Below are positions 1-5,630 of a stretch of DNA of 9,254 nucleotides, one piece after another. Position numbers and translations under genes: made by a program. The stretch spans positions 1-9,254 of the forward strand of contig JASMAE010000227.1 of assembly GCA_030754475.1 (NCBI GenBank), read 5' to 3'. The notes beneath the pieces were generated by a model that worked only from the letters and a program-made list of their open reading frames with translations, did not search any database and was not told where the DNA came from. The DNA is from Rhodospirillales bacterium. Its GTDB lineage: Bacteria > Pseudomonadota > Alphaproteobacteria > Rhodospirillales > JASLLV01. Numbering within the stretch: position 1 is the stretch's first letter; the number at the start of each line of letters is the position of its first letter.

Positions 1-484
1 TGGCGATGACCGCGAACTTGGTCGAGCAATAGGCGCTTCGCGTCGGCGTCGCCTTCATTCCCATGATCGAGGACGTGTTGATGATGGCACCGCCGCCCTG
101 GGCACGAAGCCGGGGAACCGCGTGCTTGATGCACAGGATGATGCCGCGCACGTTCGACGCATACAGCGCGTCCCACGCCTCCATGTCCATGTCCTCGGCG
201 TTCATGATGGGTCCCGGGTTGCCGGCGTTGTTGAAGAGCACGTCGAGCCGCCCGTGAGCCCGGTCGTTGGCTTCGAACAACGCCTTGACCTCGTCTTCGA
301 CGCCGACGTCCGTCGTGACCGCAAGGCCGCCGATCTCGTCCGCCACCCGCTGCAGCCGGTCGCGCTGGCGTCCCGCGACGACCACTTTGCAGCCTTGCTG
401 CGCGAACAGCCGTGCCGTCGCCTCGCCGATGCCTGAGCCGCCGCCGGTGATGATCGCGGCCTTGCCGTCCAGGAGCCCCGCCAT
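1..484 (-). CDS. Short-chain dehydrogenase/reductase (SDR), 3' end cut by window edge
   Basis: This is the N-terminal 161 residues of a classical SDR, an NAD(P)H-dependent oxidoreductase with a Rossmann fold, usually about 250 residues long. Seen directly: the cofactor glycine motif TGGGSGIG at residues 13-20, NNAG at 85-88, and a complete catalytic tetrad Asn111, Ser139, Tyr152, Lys156 (YCSTK). This spacing is standard for the family. Arg39 just after the second beta strand (VVVAGRQ) suggests NADP(H) rather than NAD(H); that is inference from family rules. The start is the ATG at 484-482, preceded on the minus strand by GAGAGGAC, a purine-rich Shine-Dalgarno lying rather close to the start. 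The C-terminal substrate-binding part lies outside the window, so the substrate cannot be named. It is transcribed divergently from the amidohydrolase at 672. The family (FabG-like/glucose dehydrogenase-like) is certain; the role is not. Confidence 0.93.
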   Translation of the reverse strand, partial: MAGLLDGKAAIITGGGSGIGEATARLFAQQGCKVVVAGRQRDRLQRVADEIGGLAVTTDVGVEDEVKALFEANDRAHGRLDVLFNNAGNPGPIMNAEDMDMEAWDALYASNVRGIILCIKHAVPRLRAQGGGAIINTSSIMGMKATPTRSAYCSTKFAVIA

Positions 485-538
485 GTCCTCTCGTCTCCGC
501 CGATGCCGCCGTAACGTCTCGGGGTGCTATCGCCACAA

Positions 539-568
539 CGCCGGCGACGGTCTTCACCGAAGCCGGCG
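539..568. repeat. Strong inverted repeat (hairpin) in divergent intergenic region
   Basis: CGCCGGC (539-545) pairs perfectly with GCCGGCG (562-568). After a 2x2 internal loop, CGGT (548-551) pairs with ACCG (556-559) around a CTTC tetraloop. This makes 11 base pairs within 30 nt, nearly all G-C. No T-run follows on either strand, so it does not look like a classical intrinsic terminator. It could be a leader hairpin or attenuator for the SDR transcript, or a protein-binding site. The role is unknown. Confidence 0.6.
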
Positions 569-625
569 CTGAATTGCCAGCGAATCGGCGCTAAGATAGT
601 TGCGCGCCTTCGGCCCTGTCAAACC

Positions 626-648
626 CGCCCGCCCGGAAATCGCGGGCG
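626..648 (+). repeat. Inverted repeat in the leader of the amidohydrolase gene
   Basis: CGCCCGC (626-632) pairs perfectly with GCGGGCG (642-648) around a 9-nt loop, ending 10 nt before the Shine-Dalgarno of the amidohydrolase. If transcribed, it would fold just upstream of the ribosome-binding site without covering it. Its function is unknown, and such stems can occur by chance in GC-rich DNA. Confidence 0.4.
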
Positions 649-671
649 CAACGAACGCGAGGACCGATGCG

Positions 672-2174
672 ATGCTTGTGATTCGCGGCGGCCGCCTTTT
701 CGATTGCGCGACGCGTACCGCGGAGCCGCGCGACGTACTCATACGCGGCGATACCATCGCCGAGCTGGGCCCGCCGGGATTGGCCGCGCCTGCGGGCTCG
801 GAAGCAATCGACGCCGAGGGTCGCATCCTGATCCCCGGCCTCGTCAACGCCCACACCCACGGCCACAGCAACCTGCATCGCAGCACCGGCGACCGCTGGA
901 CGCTTGAGCACCTTTTGAACGCCGGCCCGCTGATCCGCGGCGATCTATCGATCGAGGATCGGTATCTCAACACGCTCATCGGCGCGGTCGAGATGGTGAG
1001 CAAGGGCTGCACCGCATGTTACGACCTGTTCTACGAGTTCCCGATGCCGAGCGCCGAAGGCATTTCGGCGGTCGCCCGGGCGTACGCGGATGTCGGTATG
1101 CGCGCCGTGATCGCGTCCATGATGACCGATTCTACCTTCTACGCCTCGGTCCCCGGTCTGCTCGACGCGATCCCCGACGAATTGCGCGGCCCTTTCGAGG
1201 CCGCGTCCAAGGTGCGCTCGATCCCGTGGCAGGCGTGCTTCGAGGTGATCGAGCGCGCAATTCGGGAATGGAACTTCGATCGCGATCAGATCCGCCTCGC
1301 GGTCGCGCCGACGATCCCGCTCCATTGCTCGGACGAGTACTTGCGCCGCACCGCAGCCTTCGCCCGCGATTGGGGCTGCGGCTTCCACACCCACCTCGCC
1401 GAATCCAAAGTCCAGGCCGTGGCGGGCCTCGCGCGGTACGGCCATTCGCTGACCGCGCATCTCGACGAACTCGGCGTGTTGGGGCCGAACTTCACAGCAG
1501 CCCATTGTGTTTGGGTGGACGACGACGATGTCGCGCGGCTCGCCGATAAGGGCTGCTTCGTCGCCCACAACCCCGGCAGCAACATGCGCTTGGGAACCGG
1601 GCTCGCCGCGGTCCGGCGCATGCTGGATAAGGGCGTCGCGGTCGGGATCGGCACCGACGGGCGCACGTGTTCCGACAACCAGAACATGTTCGAGGCGATG
1701 CGGCTCGCCGCTTTCACGTCCCGCGTCCAGGGCCCGGATTTCAGCCGCTGGTTGTCCGCGGACGAGGTGTTTCGGATGGCCAGCCAGGGAAGCGCCCGGG
1801 TGCTCGGCCTGGACGGCAAGATCGGCGCCATCGCGCCTGGCCACAAGGCCGACATCGTGTTCCTGGACGCGTGCAATACGAACTACGTGCCCTTGAACGA
1901 CGCCACCAACCAGATCGTCTTCGCCGAGGACGCGACGGGCGTCGATAGCGTCATGATCGGCGGCCGTTTGGTCTACGAGAACCGACGGTTCGCGAACATC
2001 GACACCGACGGCCTCGGCGGGCGGGCCGAGGCCGTGGTCGAGCGGCTCGGCGCCAGCAACGAGGCGGCCAAGGAGCTCGCGCTCAAGCTAGAGGCGGTGG
2101 TGGCCTCGTTCTGCGGCGGGCTCGCGAAGCAACCCTTCCACGTGCATCGTTACGCCGGCGGCGACGAAGGCTGA
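672..2174 (+). CDS. Amidohydrolase, cytosine deaminase/TRZ-ATZ-type (COG0402-like)
   Basis: This is a 500-residue metal-dependent amidohydrolase with a TIM-barrel. The family hydrolytically deaminates or dechlorinates N-heterocycles such as adenosine derivatives, guanine, 8-oxoguanine, triazines and creatinine. Visible active-site motifs are metal ligands His61 and His63 (NAHTHGH), His241 with catalytic Glu244 (HTHLAES), His278 (AAHCVW) and Asp329 (GTDG). They are followed by a substrate-loop segment, SDNQNMFEAMRLAAF, and a C-terminal strand returning to the small beta domain (GAIAPGHKADIVFLD, 385-399). The start is the ATG at 672, which gives the typical N-terminus MLVIRGGRLFD and has GAGGA at 659-663, 8 nt upstream. 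An in-frame TTG at 600 would add 24 residues without family character. It is a single gene, divergent from the SDR and convergent with the hydantoinase operon. Its length fits the family (about 450-500). The exact substrate cannot be read from the sequence; a role feeding the hydantoinase is inference. Confidence 0.88.
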   Translation: MLVIRGGRLFDCATRTAEPRDVLIRGDTIAELGPPGLAAPAGSEAIDAEGRILIPGLVNAHTHGHSNLHRSTGDRWTLEHLLNAGPLIRGDLSIEDRYLNTLIGAVEMVSKGCTACYDLFYEFPMPSAEGISAVARAYADVGMRAVIASMMTDSTFYASVPGLLDAIPDELRGPFEAASKVRSIPWQACFEVIERAIREWNFDRDQIRLAVAPTIPLHCSDEYLRRTAAFARDWGCGFHTHLAESKVQAVAGLARYGHSLTAHLDELGVLGPNFTAAHCVWVDDDDVARLADKGCFVAHNPGSNMRLGTGLAAVRRMLDKGVAVGIGTDGRTCSDNQNMFEAMRLAAFTSRVQGPDFSRWLSADEVFRMASQGSARVLGLDGKIGAIAPGHKADIVFLDACNTNYVPLNDATNQIVFAEDATGVDSVMIGGRLVYENRRFANIDTDGLGGRAEAVVERLGASNEAAKELALKLEAVVASFCGGLAKQPFHVHRYAGGDEG

Positions 2175-2199
2175 GGCGCGATCGGCGTCGTGCGCCTCA
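2172..2199 (+). repeat. Perfect inverted repeat at the amidohydrolase stop codon
   Basis: TGAGGCGC (2172-2179) pairs with GCGCCTCA (2192-2199), an 8-bp perfect stem around a 12-nt loop. The left arm includes the TGA stop codon. No T-run follows on the plus strand; the next bases are TAACCATG. It may protect the 3' end of the mRNA or be a weak or factor-assisted terminator, but it is not a textbook intrinsic terminator. Confidence 0.45.
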
Positions 2200-2279
2200 T
2201 AACCATGCACACATAAACACGCATAAAATCAAAGAGTATTTCTGTCTTTTAAAGGCGATACATTAGATATATCCGACGG

Positions 2280-2332
2280 CAGTCGAGGCCGCCAGGGCTG
2301 TCTGGGGTCTTGTGTTCCCGAGCCTTCGACTG
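2280..2332. repeat. Imperfect long-loop inverted repeat
   Basis: CAGTCGAGGC (2280-2289) pairs with GCCTTCGACTG (2322-2332), giving a 10-bp stem with one bulged T and a 32-nt loop. It lies between the AT-rich island and the end of the deformylase gene. It could take part in 3'-end folding of the minus-strand operon transcript. The function is unknown. Confidence 0.35.
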
Positions 2333-2345
2333 GTGCGCGGCGTTT

Positions 2346-2358
2346 GTCGCTTCGCGAC
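2346..2358 (-). terminator. Small hairpin just downstream of the operon's last gene
   Basis: GTCGC (2346-2350) and GCGAC (2354-2358) form a perfect 5-bp stem with a 3-nt loop, 8 nt beyond the TGA of the deformylase gene on the minus strand. There the core reads GCGAAGC, a sequence known to form an unusually stable mini-hairpin. The next minus-strand bases are AAACG, so there is no T-run. A terminator or 3'-stabiliser role is plausible but weakly supported. Confidence 0.25.
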
Positions 2359-2366
2359 TTCCCGCG

Positions 2367-3230
2367 TCAAGCAGCGCTTCTCGCATAATCGCAAATCGCC
2401 TCGATCAGGCGGGTGACGTCGGCTTCAAGGGCGGTGAAGCCAGACGTTCGCTCGATCGTCTCCTCATCCATGTAGAGATCGCGCTTGATGTCGATCATCA
2501 GGCCGTGGCACCCGTTCGCCGGGTCGGCGTAGGCGATCACGAGCTCGGCGGCGGTATAGGGCGTGTTGATCCGGACCTCGTATCCCATCCCAGCGAGATT
2601 CGCGCGCACGAGATCGGTGAATTCCGGCGCGCAAGTGCTGCCGTCGACGTCGCCCAGGATGAAATGCGGCCGTTCCATACCCGCCCGCCCCTCGGGCCCC
2701 TTAACCGAGCTGACCGACACCATGGAATGGCAGTTGACGTGCCAGACCCGGCCGAAGCGGCGCCTTTTGTCGTCGAGGGTCTGGGCGAGCGCCGCGTGGT
2801 ACGGCTTGTAGTAGGTTTCGATGCGCCGCCGGATCTCGGCCACCGAGAGCTTGCGGTCGTACATGGGAATGCCGGGGATACACGTGCTCCAGACAAGACC
2901 ACTGCCCATTTTGGTGGTTTTCGGGCTGGGCGCGAGGGGCTCCGGCCACGGGCCTTCGAGCATATTGGGATCAAGATCGAGAGCCGAGCGGTCGACGTCG
3001 ATGTAGGCGCGCGGGAAATGGGCCGAGAGCAAGGTTGCGCCTTTCCCGGGCGCCGCCGCGAAAAGCGCGTCGACGAAAGCGTCCTCCGCCGTCCGCACGT
3101 TCGCCATCGGTGCTATGCAGCCGAAGTCGTCGGGATATTCGGCGCCGCTGTGCGGCGAATCGAAGACCACCGGAACCTCGTCCGCGTCCGGATCAAACAC
3201 GCTGAGCACGCCGGCGATGGTGGCCGCCAT
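2367..3230 (-). CDS. N-formylglutamate amidohydrolase family protein (probable N-deformylase)
   Basis: This 287-residue protein belongs to the N-formylglutamate amidohydrolase (FGase, HutG-type) family of cytosolic metal-dependent enzymes that hydrolyse N-formyl amino acids to formate and amino acid. Visible family motifs are DSPHSGAEYP (24-33), DAFVDALF (50-57), YIDVDRSALDLD (76-87), GSGLVW (109-114), HVNCHSM (164-170), GDVDGS (193-198) and a C-terminal HGLMIDIKRDLYMDE (242-256). These carry the expected His/Asp/Glu metal and catalytic positions. One segment reads INTPYTAAELV (221-231) where typical family members have a Gly-Gly after PYK or PYR, suggesting a shifted substrate preference (inference). 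The ATG at 3230 follows a G-rich but weak Shine-Dalgarno. It is the last gene of the minus-strand operon, 33 bp after the FAD oxidoreductase. No other histidine-utilisation genes are in view, so the symbol hutG is not assigned. Its likely job here is removing a formyl (or related acyl) group from an amino acid made by its operon partners. Confidence 0.88.
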   Translation of the reverse strand: MAATIAGVLSVFDPDADEVPVVFDSPHSGAEYPDDFGCIAPMANVRTAEDAFVDALFAAAPGKGATLLSAHFPRAYIDVDRSALDLDPNMLEGPWPEPLAPSPKTTKMGSGLVWSTCIPGIPMYDRKLSVAEIRRRIETYYKPYHAALAQTLDDKRRRFGRVWHVNCHSMVSVSSVKGPEGRAGMERPHFILGDVDGSTCAPEFTDLVRANLAGMGYEVRINTPYTAAELVIAYADPANGCHGLMIDIKRDLYMDEETIERTSGFTALEADVTRLIEAICDYARSAA

Positions 3231-3263
3231 CTCAGGCGTTGCCCCCGGTGCGCCGGTCCGTGA

Positions 3264-4646
3264 TCACAAAACCCCTTTGTTTTCGGTTTCTCGCAGCTTC
3301 GCCACCAACGCGTCGTCGGCGTACCGCGCGAGGCTGAGCGGTGCGGCATAGTCCGGCAGCTCAGCCCCGGCGATCCAGCTGGCGCAGAGCGAGCCTGCGG
3401 CCGCGGCCGACATCGTCCCGTAACCGGACAGCGCGCCGACGACGAACGCGCCGGTAGGCCCCATCGGGCCGATCAAGGGCCAATTCTCAGGCGTCATGGT
3501 GTAGTAGCCGCCGTAATGTGACAAATCCACTGGCAGCCGCCCGTAATAGGCCTTTAGCGCGGGCTGAAGCGCCGCCGCCCCGCGCAACACGACCTCGGGG
3601 AACCGTTCGTCGCACGCGGGCTCCCATTGGGGCGCCGTGGGTGCACGGTTGAAGGCCCAACCGAGCTTGATCCAGTCGCCGCCCTCGCCGCCTTCGGGGC
3701 GGCAGTGGATGCCGCCGGGGAAACGGTCCGTCAGCCATTCGTTCGACGGATCCGCGCCGAGCAGGTCGCGCTCCTCGGCCTTCCAGTCGAGGACTTGCGG
3801 ATCGAGGTCGACGGCGAAGGCCATACGCCGCGGGATCGCGCCGGCGCGGTCGCGAAAAGCGATCTTCTGCTGAAAGATGGTCTGGGTCGGAAGGGTGACG
3901 TCCAGCATGGCCGCCACCTCGGCGAGGAACGGCCCTGCCGCGTTGACCAAGGTCTCGGCAAGAATCTGCTCGCTCCCCCCCTCGCTCGCCACCTGAAGCG
4001 CGAACTTCCCGTTTCTCTCCACCGACACAAGCCGGCCGAGCCTCAGCCTGCCGCCCATGCCTCGCACCGTCTCGAGCATGAACTGGCCCATCTGCTGGGC
4101 GCTGACGTCGCCCGCCCGCCGGACGTGAAGGACGCAGCGGACGTCGTCCGCGTAATGGGGGAAGTGGCGGCGGATCGCGTCCGTCTCGGTGATGACGTCG
4201 ATTCCGTTGGGCGCAAGCTCCCACCCTTCGGCGCCGTGGGGGGCGCAACCGACGTAGCGCGCGCCAGCGCGCGCCGTGTCGACCATGCGGATGTGCGCCG
4301 CGGCGGTGGCGCCGTAGCCGGCCTCCAGGCTCGCCACCAGGCCGCCCACGTCATCTGCGCGGGTCGCCAGCGCGTATCCGCGCCGGGTCATGCGGATCGC
4401 GTTCGCTCTCTCTCGTGCGATCCGTTCCATCAGATCGATGCTCGAATCGGTGAACGCGACCATGGTCGGGTGCGGCCACCAGTTCCGGTAGTTCTCGCCC
4501 GACCGGGCGGTGGTCAGATTCATCGGCGCCCAGGGGTCGAGGATCATGAGATCGCGAATCCCATGCTCGGTACACAGATAATAGGCGGTCGCGATTCCGG
4601 CGATTCCGGCGCCGACGATGGCGATCTCAACTTCGTCCGGCGTCAT
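3264..4646 (-). CDS. FAD-dependent oxidoreductase, DAO family (sarcosine/D-amino acid oxidase-like)
   Basis: This 460-residue flavoprotein belongs to the DAO fold, which includes D-amino acid dehydrogenase, glycine oxidase, sarcosine oxidase and dimethylglycine dehydrogenase. The N-terminal dinucleotide-binding motif IVGAGIAGIATAYYL lies at residues 10-24. NAAGPFLAEVA (235-245) is the second FAD-contacting segment. The C-terminal block GYYTMTPENWPLIGP (380-394) followed by VVGALSGYGTMSAAAAG (402-418) is the characteristic DAO-family ending. There is no signal peptide or membrane segment. The start ATG at 4646 overlaps the stop of the carbamoylase by 4 bp (ATGA), so the two are translationally coupled. 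That arrangement suggests it acts on the carbamoylase product, oxidising a D-amino acid or N-methylated glycine to an imine, with ammonia or formaldehyde as by-product; this is inference. The SGENYRNWW segment (49-57) shows it is not a standard DadA. The exact substrate and electron acceptor (oxygen or quinone) cannot be told from the sequence. Confidence 0.9.
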   Translation of the reverse strand: MTPDEVEIAIVGAGIAGIATAYYLCTEHGIRDLMILDPWAPMNLTTARSGENYRNWWPHPTMVAFTDSSIDLMERIARERANAIRMTRRGYALATRADDVGGLVASLEAGYGATAAAHIRMVDTARAGARYVGCAPHGAEGWELAPNGIDVITETDAIRRHFPHYADDVRCVLHVRRAGDVSAQQMGQFMLETVRGMGGRLRLGRLVSVERNGKFALQVASEGGSEQILAETLVNAAGPFLAEVAAMLDVTLPTQTIFQQKIAFRDRAGAIPRRMAFAVDLDPQVLDWKAEERDLLGADPSNEWLTDRFPGGIHCRPEGGEGGDWIKLGWAFNRAPTAPQWEPACDERFPEVVLRGAAALQPALKAYYGRLPVDLSHYGGYYTMTPENWPLIGPMGPTGAFVVGALSGYGTMSAAAAGSLCASWIAGAELPDYAAPLSLARYADDALVAKLRETENKGVL

Positions 4647-5581
4647 TCGGGCGGGGCCTCGGCGCCGGTCCGCTCGCAGATCAGGCCGTAGTGCTCGATG
4701 CGCCGGTGGGCCGCGAAGTTGAACACCGACTCTTTGCCGAAGGCGCAGAGATCGAGATCGATTCGCGCCGCCACCAGCTCGTCGTCAACGGTCTGGGCCT
4801 GGGCCACAATCTCGCCCGACGGGGCGATGATGCAGCTTCCGCCGATCAGCCCGTGGCCGTCCTCGTCGCCCGCCTTGGCCGCGGCCACCACGTAGGTGGC
4901 GTTCTGATAGGCGCCCGCCTGCATCACCAGGTGGTTGTGGAACATGCGCAGATGATAGGGCTCTTGGGCCGAGGTGTTGGTGGTCGGCGTGTTGTAGCCG
5001 AGCGCCACCAGCTCGACGCCTTGAAGGCCCATCACCCGGAAGGTCTCGGGCCAGCGGCGGTCGTTGCAGATGCACATGCCCACGACGGCGCCGAACGCGC
5101 GCCATACCGGGAACCCCAAATCGCCGACGTCGAAATAGCGCTTCTCGAGGTGCTGGGCGAGACGCGCGTTATCCGGCTCCGCATGGCCGGGCAAATGCAC
5201 CTTGCGGTACTTGCCGACGATCCGGCCCGAGCCGTTCACCAAGATCGCGGTGTTGTAGTGTCGAAGCGCGCCGTTCTCGCGTGCAAGCTCGGCGTAACCG
5301 AGGTGGAAGCCGATCCCGAGCTCGGCCGCCGTCTCGAACAGGACTCGAGTCTCGGGTCCCGGCATCTCGGCCTCGAAGTAGGCGTCGATATCGGCCTGGT
5401 CCATCATGATCCAGCGCGGAAAGAACGTGGTGAGGGTCAACTCGGGGAACACCACCAGGCGGCACCCCGTGGCGTGCGCCTCGCGCATCAGTTCGAGAAG
5501 CCGGGCGACAACGGAAGCGCGGTCGTCGGCGCGCTGGATGGGGCCCATCTGGGCCGCCGCGACGGTGATCTTCCTTGCCAT
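4643..5581 (-). CDS. N-carbamoyl-D-amino-acid hydrolase (D-carbamoylase, nitrilase superfamily)
   Basis: This 312-residue cytosolic amidase hydrolyses N-carbamoyl-D-amino acids to the D-amino acid, CO2 and ammonia, the second step of D-hydantoin degradation. The nitrilase catalytic triad is present: Glu47 (FPELTLTTFFPRW), Lys127 (GKYRKVHLPGH) and Cys172 (GMCICNDRRWPE). Arg175 and Arg176, which bind the substrate carboxylate in the Agrobacterium enzyme, and His129, His144 and His215 are also conserved. With the start at 5581 all these residues fall on the same numbers as in the well-studied Agrobacterium D-carbamoylase, as recalled from the literature. That supports this start over an in-frame ATG at 5626 and the D-specific assignment. 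A Shine-Dalgarno GAGGGG (minus strand, 5595-5590) lies 8 nt upstream. It is the second gene of the operon, 49 bp after the hydantoinase, and overlaps the next gene by 4 bp. Names such as hyuC have been used for both D- and L-carbamoylases, so no symbol is given. Confidence 0.95.
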   Translation of the reverse strand: MARKITVAAAQMGPIQRADDRASVVARLLELMREAHATGCRLVVFPELTLTTFFPRWIMMDQADIDAYFEAEMPGPETRVLFETAAELGIGFHLGYAELARENGALRHYNTAILVNGSGRIVGKYRKVHLPGHAEPDNARLAQHLEKRYFDVGDLGFPVWRAFGAVVGMCICNDRRWPETFRVMGLQGVELVALGYNTPTTNTSAQEPYHLRMFHNHLVMQAGAYQNATYVVAAAKAGDEDGHGLIGGSCIIAPSGEIVAQAQTVDDELVAARIDLDLCAFGKESVFNFAAHRRIEHYGLICERTGAEAPPE

Positions 5582-5630
5582 CGATCGAACCCCTCTTGTC
5601 TGCATCCTTTCCACGTCCGCCCGCACCGGC

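Larger units (their letters stand above)
485..671. promoter_or_regulatory. Divergent intergenic region between SDR and amidohydrolase
   Basis: This 187-bp region should hold the promoters of both divergent genes. It contains a strong hairpin (539-568), a second hairpin (626-648) and a direct repeat CGGCGCT at 564-570 and 586-592, 22 bp apart or about two helical turns. A minus-strand element CGAGACGTTACG at 521-510 resembles the repeats in the 7101-7278 region. A weak plus-strand sigma70-like pair is TTGCCA (574-579) and GATAGT (595-600) with a short 15-bp spacer. No convincing SDR promoter was found by eye. The Shine-Dalgarno for the amidohydrolase is GAGGA at 659-663. Confidence 0.5.
2175..2366. 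other. Convergent intergenic region with AT-rich island
   Basis: This region lies between the 3' ends of the amidohydrolase (plus) and the deformylase (minus). From 2201 to 2270 only 22 of 70 bases are G or C (about 31%), in sharp contrast with the surrounding DNA. It contains CATAA repeats near 2198, 2212 and 2222. A weak stem AAAGA/TCTTT (2231-2249) is followed on the minus strand by GATTTT, a poor terminator-like arrangement for the minus-strand operon. No credible coding region was found here. It probably holds transcription-end signals for both convergent units. Confidence 0.55.

Noticed and set aside
600..671. TTG start extending the amidohydrolase by 24 residues
   Set aside because: The ATG at 672 has a well-spaced Shine-Dalgarno and begins at the conserved first strand; the extension would run through a hairpin and has no family resemblance.
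2310..3263. Plus-strand open frame of 317 codons opposite the deformylase
   Set aside because: Antisense shadow of a gene with clear family motifs; composition is typical of GC-rich complementary frames.
3627..4691. Plus-strand open frame of 354 codons opposite the FAD oxidoreductase
   Set aside because: Antisense shadow without recognisable motifs; the FAD-binding gene explains the region.
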